Source: Methanobacteriota archaeon
GTDB taxonomy: Archaea; Thermoplasmatota; Poseidoniia; Poseidoniales; Thalassarchaeaceae
Assembly: GCA_002727275.1 (NCBI GenBank)
Contig: PBWO01000007.1
Span: 6,364-12,158 of the forward strand
DNA length: 5,795 nt
Reading direction: 5' to 3'
The position numbers and the translations under genes are program-made. The notes under the pieces are model-generated. The model did not search any database and was not told where the DNA came from. It was given only the letters and a program-made list of their open reading frames with translations. Position 1 is the stretch's first letter, and every line of letters starts with the position of its first letter. Positions 1-5,706 of this stretch are shown in pieces.

Positions 1-552
1 TCTAGCGACTTCAAGCAAGTTGGCGACCACATCTTCCTCCTCGGTGAGACGCACCATGAACTAGGTGCAAGCGAAGTCGCCTACATGTTCAGAGATGAGT
101 GTTCAGGGGGTATCGGTGGAAGAGCCCCAGCAATCGACGCTGAACGCAATCTGGCGATGTATAGGGCTCTGACTGGAGCCATGTCAAGAGGATTGGTCGC
201 AAGCGCACATGACTGTAGCGACGGCGGCCTCGCAGTTTCACTGGCTGAGTGCTGCTTCGGTGCAGGCTCTGGGGCCTCGGTTGAAATTTCAGAACTAGGG
301 AGCAATGACCCGGATTTGGATTCCTTTGGCGCACTATTCTCAGAGAGCCTTGGTCGTATTCTAGTCAGTGTTAGCCCTGAGAACTCACAGGCTTTCACTG
401 AAGCCATGCAAGGGCACACTTGTCACAGACTCGGCTCGGTGAGCGAAGGCGACAATCTCTCAGTTACTAGTGAAGGAACACCAACCCTAACTGCATCAGT
501 TTCTGTTCTGAAACAGTCTTGGCAAGGCTCACTTGGAGGAGGTGCACAATGA
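1..552 (+). CDS. purL: Phosphoribosylformylglycinamidine synthase, large subunit (PurL), C-terminal part; 5' end outside window
   Basis: PurL is the synthetase subunit of FGAM synthase, the ATP-dependent cytosolic step of de novo purine synthesis that turns FGAR into FGAM with ammonia supplied by PurQ. The frame is open from base 1, so these 183 codons are a C-terminal fragment; the in-frame ATG at 85 is internal because family-typical sequence lies upstream of it. Near window codon 15 is a GETHHELGASE segment matching the PurL GET-x-x-ELGGSE signature. At codons 70-76 is HDCSDGGL, the conserved H-D-x-S-DGGL motif of the AIRS/PurM C-terminal domain, followed by AVSLAE and, further on, FSESLGR. 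These are hallmarks of the second AIRS_C domain of PurL. The TGA at 550-552 overlaps the purQ ATG at 549 (ATGA), so the subunits are probably translationally coupled. No frameshift or missing motif is visible in the part present. Confidence 0.95.
   Translation, partial: SSDFKQVGDHIFLLGETHHELGASEVAYMFRDECSGGIGGRAPAIDAERNLAMYRALTGAMSRGLVASAHDCSDGGLAVSLAECCFGAGSGASVEISELGSNDPDLDSFGALFSESLGRILVSVSPENSQAFTEAMQGHTCHRLGSVSEGDNLSVTSEGTPTLTASVSVLKQSWQGSLGGGAQ
535..543 (+). promoter_or_regulatory. Strong Shine-Dalgarno site for purQ
   Basis: GGAGGAGGT lies inside the last purL codons, five bases before the ATG at 549. It fixes the purQ start at 549 rather than at the upstream in-frame ATG at 519, which would lie before the SD and give a ten-residue extension without family similarity. 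Confidence 0.85.
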
Positions 553-1358
553 GCAAACCAAGAGTAGCAGTTCTATCCGGTTTTGGAATCAACTGCGAAC
601 TCGAGACAATGGCGGTGTTTGAGATGGCTGGAGCCACTTCGCACAGAGTCCATGTAAACCGCATCGTTAGTGGAGAAATTTCTCTCGGAGATTTCGATAT
701 CATGGCAGTTCCTGGTGGCTTCTCGTTCGGAGATCATCTAGGTAGCGGCCGTTTGATGGGGAATCGACTTCGGTTTGGTCTGAGAGACCAAGTCAGAGAC
801 TTTGTGAAGGCAGGTAAGCCGGTAATTGGAATTTGTAATGGCTTCCAAGTTCTAGTCAAGATGGGCCTTCTCCCTGGCGATTCAGACGTGAGTCTAACCC
901 AGACTGCATCACTAGCACTCAATGACAGCGGTCAGTATGAGAACCGCTGGGCTACCCTGGAATTTGACCCCAATAGTCCATGCATCTGGACCAAAGGAAT
1001 TAGCCGTATGCGAGTCCCAGTTCGTCACGGAGAGGGCAAGTTCGTCACCGACGACCCAAATCTGCTAGATGAGTGGGCAAGATCTGGACAACTCGCAGCC
1101 CGCTATGTCGATCCTGTCTCAGAATACCCAAGCGCCAGTGACGAGGTGTTACCATATCCAACATCCCCAAATCAGAGTTGGCGCAATATCGCTGGAGTAT
1201 GCGATCCATCCGGCCTCGTGTTTGGTCTGATGCCACACCCAGAAGCCAACCACTCGACTTGGTTGGGCGCCACATGGTCGCGTGAGGACGGAGAGCACGG
1301 CGAAGGAGAGGGCATGGCAATATTCCGAAACGCAGTCAACCACGTTCAATGCGACTAG
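549..1358 (+). CDS. purQ: Phosphoribosylformylglycinamidine synthase, glutaminase subunit (PurQ)
   Basis: This is the class I glutamine amidotransferase subunit of FGAM synthase; it hydrolyses glutamine and passes ammonia to PurL. The protein is 269 residues. An N-terminal strand with GFGINCELE (residues 11-19) matches the PurQ N-terminal region. PGGFSFGDHLGSGR (55-68) is a PurQ signature. The nucleophile elbow GICNGFQ places the catalytic cysteine at C96, and MPHPEANH supplies H230 and E232, completing the triad. The start at 549 is supported by a GGAGGAGGT site and the four-base overlap with purL. Length is notable: small bacterial and archaeal PurQ proteins are usually about 220-230 residues, and the extra length here lies between the elbow and the His/Glu motif (roughly 125-220). 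That resembles the longer glutaminase domain at the C-terminus of single-chain PurL. No purS is visible; whether one exists upstream cannot be judged. Confidence 0.95.
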   Translation: MSKPRVAVLSGFGINCELETMAVFEMAGATSHRVHVNRIVSGEISLGDFDIMAVPGGFSFGDHLGSGRLMGNRLRFGLRDQVRDFVKAGKPVIGICNGFQVLVKMGLLPGDSDVSLTQTASLALNDSGQYENRWATLEFDPNSPCIWTKGISRMRVPVRHGEGKFVTDDPNLLDEWARSGQLAARYVDPVSEYPSASDEVLPYPTSPNQSWRNIAGVCDPSGLVFGLMPHPEANHSTWLGATWSREDGEHGEGEGMAIFRNAVNHVQCD

Positions 1359-1363
1359 ACAAC

Positions 1364-1371
1364 TCCATACT
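1364..1371 (+). promoter_or_regulatory. Weak TATA-like box before the four-helix membrane protein gene
   Basis: TCCATACT is centred about 25 bases before the GTG at 1393, the spacing expected of an archaeal TATA box for a leaderless transcript. The match is poor and no clear BRE is seen. It is listed because this gene has no SD. Confidence 0.2.
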
Positions 1372-1386
1372 CTCGGACCCACACGC

Positions 1387-1392
1387 ATGTGA
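1387..1392 (+). other. Start-stop pair (ATG TGA) directly before a GTG start
   Basis: The bases ATGTGAGTG put an ATG, a TGA and the GTG start of the next gene in one frame with no spacing. The ATG cannot start the long protein because its second codon is a stop. It may be chance, or a one-codon upstream ORF if the transcript extends this far 5'. No SD precedes it. Confidence 0.3.
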
Positions 1393-2049
1393 GTGACCTC
1401 CTACAACAAGGACGAGAGAGCAACGGCGAGAGCGCCGCGACAGAAGCGCGAGTTTGACAGTAAGTTGTTCATTGCTGCAATCGTCACTGGAGTCGGAGGG
1501 TTGGGGTGGATGACCATGGCGATTGGTGTCTGGCAAGTCCCATTCTTTTGGGAGACCACATTTTTCGGAGAGGGAGGACATCATGGAGGACCAATCAATT
1601 GGGGTACGGGGTTCGCTGCCATAGGACTGAGCGGCGTAGCCCTCTACCCATGGTGCTATGCAACACTTTTCTTGTTCTGGTCCTTTTTTGGCAAACCCAA
1701 TGCTCGGAGGACTGCAGAAATCATTGGCGGCATCCATCTAACTCATTTTGGACTCATCTGGTTCTGGCTAGTTTTCGTAGGTCCTGGAGTGTATATCTGG
1801 TGGGGAGGAATGTTTGGAATCGGAATGGACCCAGAGGGTTGGTACTGGGCACTATTCGTCCCGTCTCTCCTGTTGACAGGGCTTTCAGTACAGGGATTGT
1901 TCTGGGGCCTATACTTGATATTCCGTGGAACACCCGGAGCTAGAGGACAGTCGGAAAGAGGATCAGAAATCCAAGAAAAGATAATCGAACAAGCCACCAA
2001 GTCTGGCGAGTTGGTAAAAAAACCACTCAAGAATTGGTGGGAAGATTAG
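1393..2049 (+). CDS. Unrecognised tryptophan-rich integral membrane protein with four predicted helices
   Basis: I do not recognise a family. The 218-residue product starts at GTG 1393, since the in-frame TGA at 1390 blocks anything upstream and the next in-frame ATG (residue 40) lies inside the first hydrophobic segment. A basic N-terminal tail (about 1-24, rich in Arg/Lys) is followed by four hydrophobic segments at about 25-49, 71-99, 110-137 and 150-176, then a charged cytosolic-looking tail ending in NWWED. The first loop carries a Gly/His stretch (GEGGHHGG, about 59-66), and the third helix contains H115 and H118 in HLTHFG. Together with many Trp residues, these could suggest a metal or cofactor site, but that is speculation. 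The positive N-terminus predicts both ends inside. No SD is visible, and a weak ATA-containing box centred near 1368 would fit a leaderless message. It has its own 34-base gap after purQ, so a role in purine synthesis is not implied. The reading frame is intact. Confidence 0.8.
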   Translation: MTSYNKDERATARAPRQKREFDSKLFIAAIVTGVGGLGWMTMAIGVWQVPFFWETTFFGEGGHHGGPINWGTGFAAIGLSGVALYPWCYATLFLFWSFFGKPNARRTAEIIGGIHLTHFGLIWFWLVFVGPGVYIWWGGMFGIGMDPEGWYWALFVPSLLLTGLSVQGLFWGLYLIFRGTPGARGQSERGSEIQEKIIEQATKSGELVKKPLKNWWED

Positions 2050-2063
2050 CCGAGCGCGGAAGA

Positions 2064-2078
2064 CGGGTGAAACGCCCG
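2064..2078 (+). other. GC-rich hairpin in the gap before the transporter gene
   Basis: CGGGTG (2064-2069) can pair with CGCCCG (2073-2078) across a three-base AAA loop, giving six base pairs with one G-T wobble. It starts 15 bases after the stop codon of the four-helix protein. A run of T does not follow (the next bases are CTTAAATCC), so it is not a typical intrinsic terminator. It could stabilise the 3' end of the upstream message or belong to a larger fold with the palindrome at 2092-2103. Confidence 0.35.
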
Positions 2079-2079
2079 C

Positions 2080-2086
2080 TTAAATC
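2080..2086 (+). promoter_or_regulatory. Probable TATA box of the MMPL transporter gene
   Basis: TTAAATC is the only A/T-rich stretch in this 58-base GC-rich gap. Its centre lies about 25 bases before the ATG at 2108, matching the usual archaeal TATA-to-start distance if transcription begins at or next to the ATG. The ATG has only a weak SD-like AAGGGA immediately upstream, which also favours a leaderless message. A BRE is not clear. Confidence 0.4.
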
Positions 2087-2091
2087 CTCGA

Positions 2092-2103
2092 CTTCGCGCG
2101 AAG
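2092..2103. repeat. Perfect 12-bp palindrome between TATA-like box and start codon
   Basis: CTTCGCGCGAAG is its own reverse complement. It sits between the TATA-like box and the ATG at 2108, which is where a dimeric repressor would block transcription initiation. As RNA it could fold as a 4-bp stem with a GCGC loop. A 12-bp palindrome is expected about once in a window this size by chance, so position rather than rarity is the argument. Confidence 0.4.
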
Positions 2104-2107
2104 GGAC

Positions 2108-4315
2108 ATGGCCGAGTCCGCCCTGTCTCGCTTTGGCCGACAGATGCACAATGCCAGGAAGCCCGTGTTAGCTGCAGCATTCGCTTCTCTCCTCTTCTCC
2201 TTGCTACTAATTTCACAAGGCAATTCTTTCATCGATGGAAACTCACCTCCACCTACAATTGAGGCTGGCAGAGCATTGGATCTGGTCGACGACGAACTCC
2301 CAGTTACTTCCGCTAATTCAGTCACTTACATATTCACCCATGACGACATGGTTTGGAGCGATGAGGGATACCAACAGGCCGTTGTAGCGGCTCTCGAAGG
2401 ACTTTCTGAACTCGATATAGAGATACTCAGTATCAGTACCGCATATGATGCCGCTGAAGACCCCGTACATCTAGCATCGCACGTATCCAGAGACGGCCAT
2501 ACAACTGCCGCTTACATCAGAATAGGAGGTACCGACGAAGAGGTATCCGCCTCCTTTGATGATATCATCACAGCAGCGGACAATGATGTCCTCGATGTAT
2601 TGGTGACAGGAAGTTTGGTCATCAGTACAGACTTCGACACTGCCCTCAAGAATGACTCCATCAGGGCCGAGATAATCGGCATCCCGCTCTCACTGCTAAT
2701 CCTTCTCTTTGTATTCGGAACTTTCACAGCTGCAATGCTGCCGATGGCTATTGCCTTGCTGATGATTACACTCTCCACAGCGATATCATTCTGGATGTCT
2801 GACTGGTGGTTCTTCGGACTTACCCAGTATTCTGTTAACATGATCTCACTAATCGGAATCGCTGTTTCGATAGACTACAGTCTGTTCATGATTAGTAGAT
2901 TCCGAGAGGAGTTGCATGGGGGAGCAGAAGTCGAGGATGCAATAGCCAAGATGATGGAAACCGCGGGAAAAGCAGTTCTGTTCTCAGGCGCCACCGTCGC
3001 AATCAGTCTGTGCAGCATGTTCTACTTCACTGCCACACACATACCTTCGATGGCTATGGGGGGCTCCCTTGCTGTCGCAGCCTCTCTGATTTACTGTTTG
3101 ACAGTACTTCCAGCAATGCTCTCTTTCATTGGGCCAAAGATAGACTCACTCAAGGTCCCCCTTCCGGGAGCTAACACCAAGACACAATTCTGGGAGAAGT
3201 TTTCCACCACTGTGATGAAGCGACCCATTAGCTGGCTAGCCCCTGCAATGGTCCTACTGTTACTACTCGGATCTCCTTTCCTCAGAGTTGAGTTGAATGC
3301 CGGTGGAATCGAAGCACTACCTCCCGATTTTGAATCTAGAATCGGCTACGAAGTTCTAGTTGATGAGTTCCCAGCCTATACCGCTTCAACAATCCCCCTC
3401 GTCATAGTTTTCGATAATGAGCAGCCGGCCTGGAAGACGATAGCCGAAGACCTCGCGCCTGTTTGTGAAGGCATCAGAGAAACCACGGGCGTAATTTCGA
3501 TTGAGCATCCTTTGTGCTACCCCCATCTTTTTGATACCACGATAGAGGACTGGCCCGAAGAGACTCAGAGTATCTGGTACACCACCGTTTCTGAAACCTT
3601 GGCGATGATAAATGTGGCCACGGAGTACAGCAGTGGCACCGAGAATGCTGAGCAATTGGTAGTTGACATGAGGGAGCACACATCCTCCTCTTCCAATGAG
3701 ATTCTGGTAGGTGGCTGGACTTCCTATGAGGTCGACATTAAGGAACACCTCACAGAGAGAATCCCTGCCGTTTTGGCCTTCGTCATCATCGTCACGATGA
3801 TCCTCATTTGGATGCAGGTTCATTCAGTCATCGTCCCAATCAAGGCGGTTTTGATGAATGTCCTTTCCGTCTCTGCCTCTTTCGGACTAGTTGTCCTCGT
3901 TTTCCAAGATGGCCTGCTGGCTGAGACACTAAATTTCACTCCCCAACCACTTGATCTGATTGTGCCACCACTTGTTTTCGGTATTGCCTTCGGATTGTCA
4001 ATGGACTACGAGGTTCTGATGCTTTCGAGAATCCATGAGTCTTGGTTGGAGACGGGAGACAATACCAGAGCGGTTGCCGAGGGGCTACAGGCTTCTGGTA
4101 GCCTGATTACAGGAGCAGCTGCTATCATGATAGCAGTATTCTCAGGCTTTATCTTCGCTGACGTTCTAATCATCAAATCGATGGGATTAGCCTTGGCCGC
4201 TGCAGTATTCATCGATGCAACAATTGTGCGTGCAATCGTTGTCCCTTCTGCTATGCGGCTGATGGGGCGTTTCAATTGGTGGGCACCATCCTTCCTCAGT
4301 AGTTCCACTGAGTAG
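2108..4315 (+). CDS. RND-superfamily transporter of the MMPL type (two-repeat, 12 membrane helices)
   Basis: The 735-residue protein has the full RND/MMPL plan: helix 1 (about 18-36), an external domain (about 38-186), helices 2-6 (about 187-341) and helix 7 (about 376-392). A second external domain (about 393-552) and helices 8-12 (about 553-718) follow. Both repeats keep the intramembrane Asp-Tyr pair used for proton relay: D256-Y257 in GIAVSIDYSLF and D633-Y634 in GLSMDYEVLM. Each is followed by the family's SRFREE/SRIHE-type segment. The C-terminus has the typical DATIVR and FNWWAP motifs. Such proteins use the proton gradient to export lipids or hydrophobic compounds across or out of the cytoplasmic membrane; the substrate here is unknown. 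C453 and C470 in the second external domain might form a disulfide. The ATG at 2108 is the first in frame and precedes helix 1 by a suitable basic segment. Tandem TAG stops end the gene. No periplasmic adaptor or outer-membrane gene is nearby, as expected for an archaeon. Confidence 0.92.
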   Translation: MAESALSRFGRQMHNARKPVLAAAFASLLFSLLLISQGNSFIDGNSPPPTIEAGRALDLVDDELPVTSANSVTYIFTHDDMVWSDEGYQQAVVAALEGLSELDIEILSISTAYDAAEDPVHLASHVSRDGHTTAAYIRIGGTDEEVSASFDDIITAADNDVLDVLVTGSLVISTDFDTALKNDSIRAEIIGIPLSLLILLFVFGTFTAAMLPMAIALLMITLSTAISFWMSDWWFFGLTQYSVNMISLIGIAVSIDYSLFMISRFREELHGGAEVEDAIAKMMETAGKAVLFSGATVAISLCSMFYFTATHIPSMAMGGSLAVAASLIYCLTVLPAMLSFIGPKIDSLKVPLPGANTKTQFWEKFSTTVMKRPISWLAPAMVLLLLLGSPFLRVELNAGGIEALPPDFESRIGYEVLVDEFPAYTASTIPLVIVFDNEQPAWKTIAEDLAPVCEGIRETTGVISIEHPLCYPHLFDTTIEDWPEETQSIWYTTVSETLAMINVATEYSSGTENAEQLVVDMREHTSSSSNEILVGGWTSYEVDIKEHLTERIPAVLAFVIIVTMILIWMQVHSVIVPIKAVLMNVLSVSASFGLVVLVFQDGLLAETLNFTPQPLDLIVPPLVFGIAFGLSMDYEVLMLSRIHESWLETGDNTRAVAEGLQASGSLITGAAAIMIAVFSGFIFADVLIIKSMGLALAAAVFIDATIVRAIVVPSAMRLMGRFNWWAPSFLSSSTE

Positions 4316-4318
4316 TAG

Positions 4319-4325
4319 TATTGAT
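4319..4325 (+). promoter_or_regulatory. Possible TATA-like box before the zinc-ribbon gene
   Basis: TATTGAT lies just after the tandem stops of the transporter and is centred about 28 bases before the GTG at 4350. The match and spacing are marginal. It could drive the zinc-ribbon/M50/SOUL group separately from the transporter. Confidence 0.22.
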
Positions 4326-4349
4326 GGCGCATGGAGATGACCGCAGCGC

Positions 4350-4865
4350 GTGAGCCTGCCCCGGTCTGCGATGAACATGATGGGTTTCGCAGTATGCTGT
4401 CTATGCTGTGACGAACCCGACGTATCGGGCTCGGATAGATGCAAGACCTGCATCAGATCACATTCACGAACCAGAGAAAGACTCTCCAAACAAGCCGTTT
4501 CTAAGGCCGACAGACTCTCTAGAGAATTGGTCACAATGCTCTCAGATCCAGCCTCTCATATCGACGACCACACTCATGGCAAACTCATGATTCACTATGC
4601 CACACTAATCGACAAGCACCAAGGAACAGCCCCTGCAAGTACAGCAGAGGAAATGCTCGAGGTCTACGAGAAACAGAAATCCAAGAGCGAAAAATCATTG
4701 ATTCGCGACGTCGCTAATCAAAATCCTTGGCAGAATGTTGAGTTGGACGCCGAGCAGCGAGAGGAAATGCTTTCCAAACTCTCTAGCAATGCTCCAGTTA
4801 ATGTCGATTCATGGGATGAGTTGCTGGCCCAAGTCGAGGATTTCCTTGAGGAGGATAAGGAATGA
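4350..4865 (+). CDS. Small Cys-rich (zinc-ribbon-like) protein with helical acidic C-terminus
   Basis: No known family is recognised. From the GTG at 4350 the product is 171 residues. Near the N-terminus are paired cysteines, C16-C17-x-C19-C20 and then C31-x-x-C34, an arrangement (CxxC, ten residues, CxxC) typical of a zinc ribbon. The rest looks helical and highly charged: a basic stretch (about 36-60), a middle region with several histidines (H70, H74, H76, H82, H90), then an acidic end (FLEEDKE). There is no membrane segment or signal peptide, so it is probably cytosolic. The start is uncertain: GTG 4350 follows an in-frame TGA at 4338, and ATGs at 4371, 4377 and 4380 would remove only 7-10 residues without touching the cysteines. 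GGAG at 4333-4336 is too far from the GTG for a good SD. The TGA overlaps the protease start by ATGA, implying translational coupling. It may be a regulator, adaptor or substrate-delivery partner of the protease, which is inference. Confidence 0.78.
   Translation: MSLPRSAMNMMGFAVCCLCCDEPDVSGSDRCKTCIRSHSRTRERLSKQAVSKADRLSRELVTMLSDPASHIDDHTHGKLMIHYATLIDKHQGTAPASTAEEMLEVYEKQKSKSEKSLIRDVANQNPWQNVELDAEQREEMLSKLSSNAPVNVDSWDELLAQVEDFLEEDKE
4848..4854 (+). promoter_or_regulatory. Shine-Dalgarno site for the M50 protease gene
   Basis: GAGGAGG lies in the last codons of the zinc-ribbon gene, seven bases before the ATG at 4862. It supports this start and the ATGA overlap. Confidence 0.8.
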
Positions 4866-5698
4866 CTGGGGAGAGGGACCCCAGAGCGCATTGGCTGGAC
4901 GATGACCCATTCGACAAGCAAACATCACCAGGAAGCCACACTAGAGCACGAGACGATGGTAATTGGAGACAACCGCACATCAGAGTCGTACATGCCACCC
5001 CTCGTTCAGGGGCACCATTCGTGCAGATATTCGGTTTCGAGGAACAGACAAGACCAATCCCAATTCACACGGGTTCTATCTGGCACTTCTCCAGAACAGA
5101 AATTCAACACCTAACTCAGGCCACCATAGCGTTCGCGATTGCACTGGGATTCATGTTCACTGGAGGAATAATGGGGGCTCTGGGTAACACTTCTGTGTTT
5201 GTTTTGTTCACAATTGTTGGATTACTGACATTCACTCCAGGATTCCTAGTTCACGAAATTGCCCATAAGATACAGGCTCGGAAATATGGTTGTTGGGCAG
5301 AGTTCAGGGCTTCACCAGGAGGACTACGTTTCGGAGTCATTCTAGCCGCTCTTATCGGCGTAGTTCTGATGGCGCCCGGAGCGGTTATGGTCGCGGGCAA
5401 TACCACAAAGGAGCAGTTTGGGAAAATCGCCTTGGCAGGGCCGGTGAGCAATGTCGCCCTGTGGGGCATCGGTCTGGCGGCAGCTGCGACTATGGGCGGC
5501 TTTAGCGAATTCCTGGACCAATTGATTCGATTCTGGTTGATTGCAAACAGTATTCTTGGTGCATTCAATATGCTTCCATTTGGACCTCTAGATGGAAAGA
5601 AAATCAGAACTTGGTCCATCCCAATCTTTTGGGTTTGGCTGACTATTTGTTTCAGCACAGTATGGTTCACATTCACCCAACTGTCCTTGGTACTCTGA
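4862..5698 (+). CDS. Site-2 protease family intramembrane zinc metalloprotease (peptidase M50)
   Basis: This is an integral membrane protease that should cut membrane-spanning segments of substrate proteins. Of 278 residues, the first 80 or so are soluble and charged. FSRTEI (76-81), just before helix 1, resembles the lead-in seen in archaeal M50 proteins. About six hydrophobic segments follow: 86-108, 110-134, 155-178, 190-212, 220-240 and 252-275. HEIAH (131-135) is the HExxH zinc motif, with H131 and H135 as ligands and E132 catalytic. The NxxPxxPLDG motif (N236 to G245) gives D244 as third ligand. GKIALAGPVSN (187-197) matches the conserved family segment between them. All catalytic residues are present, so it should be active. 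No PDZ or CBS domain is seen. The start is set by the GAGGAGG site and overlap with the zinc-ribbon gene. Substrate unknown; partners may be the flanking genes. In bacteria, related proteases release membrane-held regulators. Confidence 0.92.
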   Translation: MTGERDPRAHWLDDDPFDKQTSPGSHTRARDDGNWRQPHIRVVHATPRSGAPFVQIFGFEEQTRPIPIHTGSIWHFSRTEIQHLTQATIAFAIALGFMFTGGIMGALGNTSVFVLFTIVGLLTFTPGFLVHEIAHKIQARKYGCWAEFRASPGGLRFGVILAALIGVVLMAPGAVMVAGNTTKEQFGKIALAGPVSNVALWGIGLAAAATMGGFSEFLDQLIRFWLIANSILGAFNMLPFGPLDGKKIRTWSIPIFWVWLTICFSTVWFTFTQLSLVL

Positions 5699-5701
5699 GG
5701 T
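5697..5701 (+). promoter_or_regulatory. Shine-Dalgarno site for the SOUL-family gene
   Basis: GAGGT overlaps the protease stop codon and lies five bases before the ATG at 5707. It supports that start and places the gene in the same message as the protease. Confidence 0.7.
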
Positions 5702-5706
5702 AGAGC

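Noticed and set aside
519..548. Ten-residue N-terminal extension of PurQ from the upstream ATG
   Set aside because: The strong SD lies downstream of that ATG and five bases before the ATG at 549, and the extra residues do not fit the PurQ start.
1506..1943. 145-residue plus-strand frame overlapping the four-helix protein
   Set aside because: The competing frame at 1393-2049 shows coherent membrane helices, a basic N-terminus and a charged tail, while this frame has a mixed composition with no clear segments.
2064..2084. Intrinsic terminator after the four-helix protein gene
   Set aside because: The hairpin is followed by CTTAAATCC rather than a T-run, so neither bacterial nor archaeal T-tract termination is supported.
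3386..3823. 145-residue minus-strand open frame inside the MMPL gene
   Set aside because: It is fully contained antisense to a well-supported transporter and shows no family-like sequence.
4311..4320. AGTAGTAGTA short tandem repeat at the end of the MMPL gene
   Set aside because: It is explained by tandem TAG stop codons after a GAG codon and is too short to count as a repeat element.
4902..5187. Two short plus-strand frames inside the start of the M50 gene
   Set aside because: The M50 frame carries the SD-supported start and continues into catalytic motifs; the short frames are rich in Ser/Thr/His/Arg as expected of off-frame translation.
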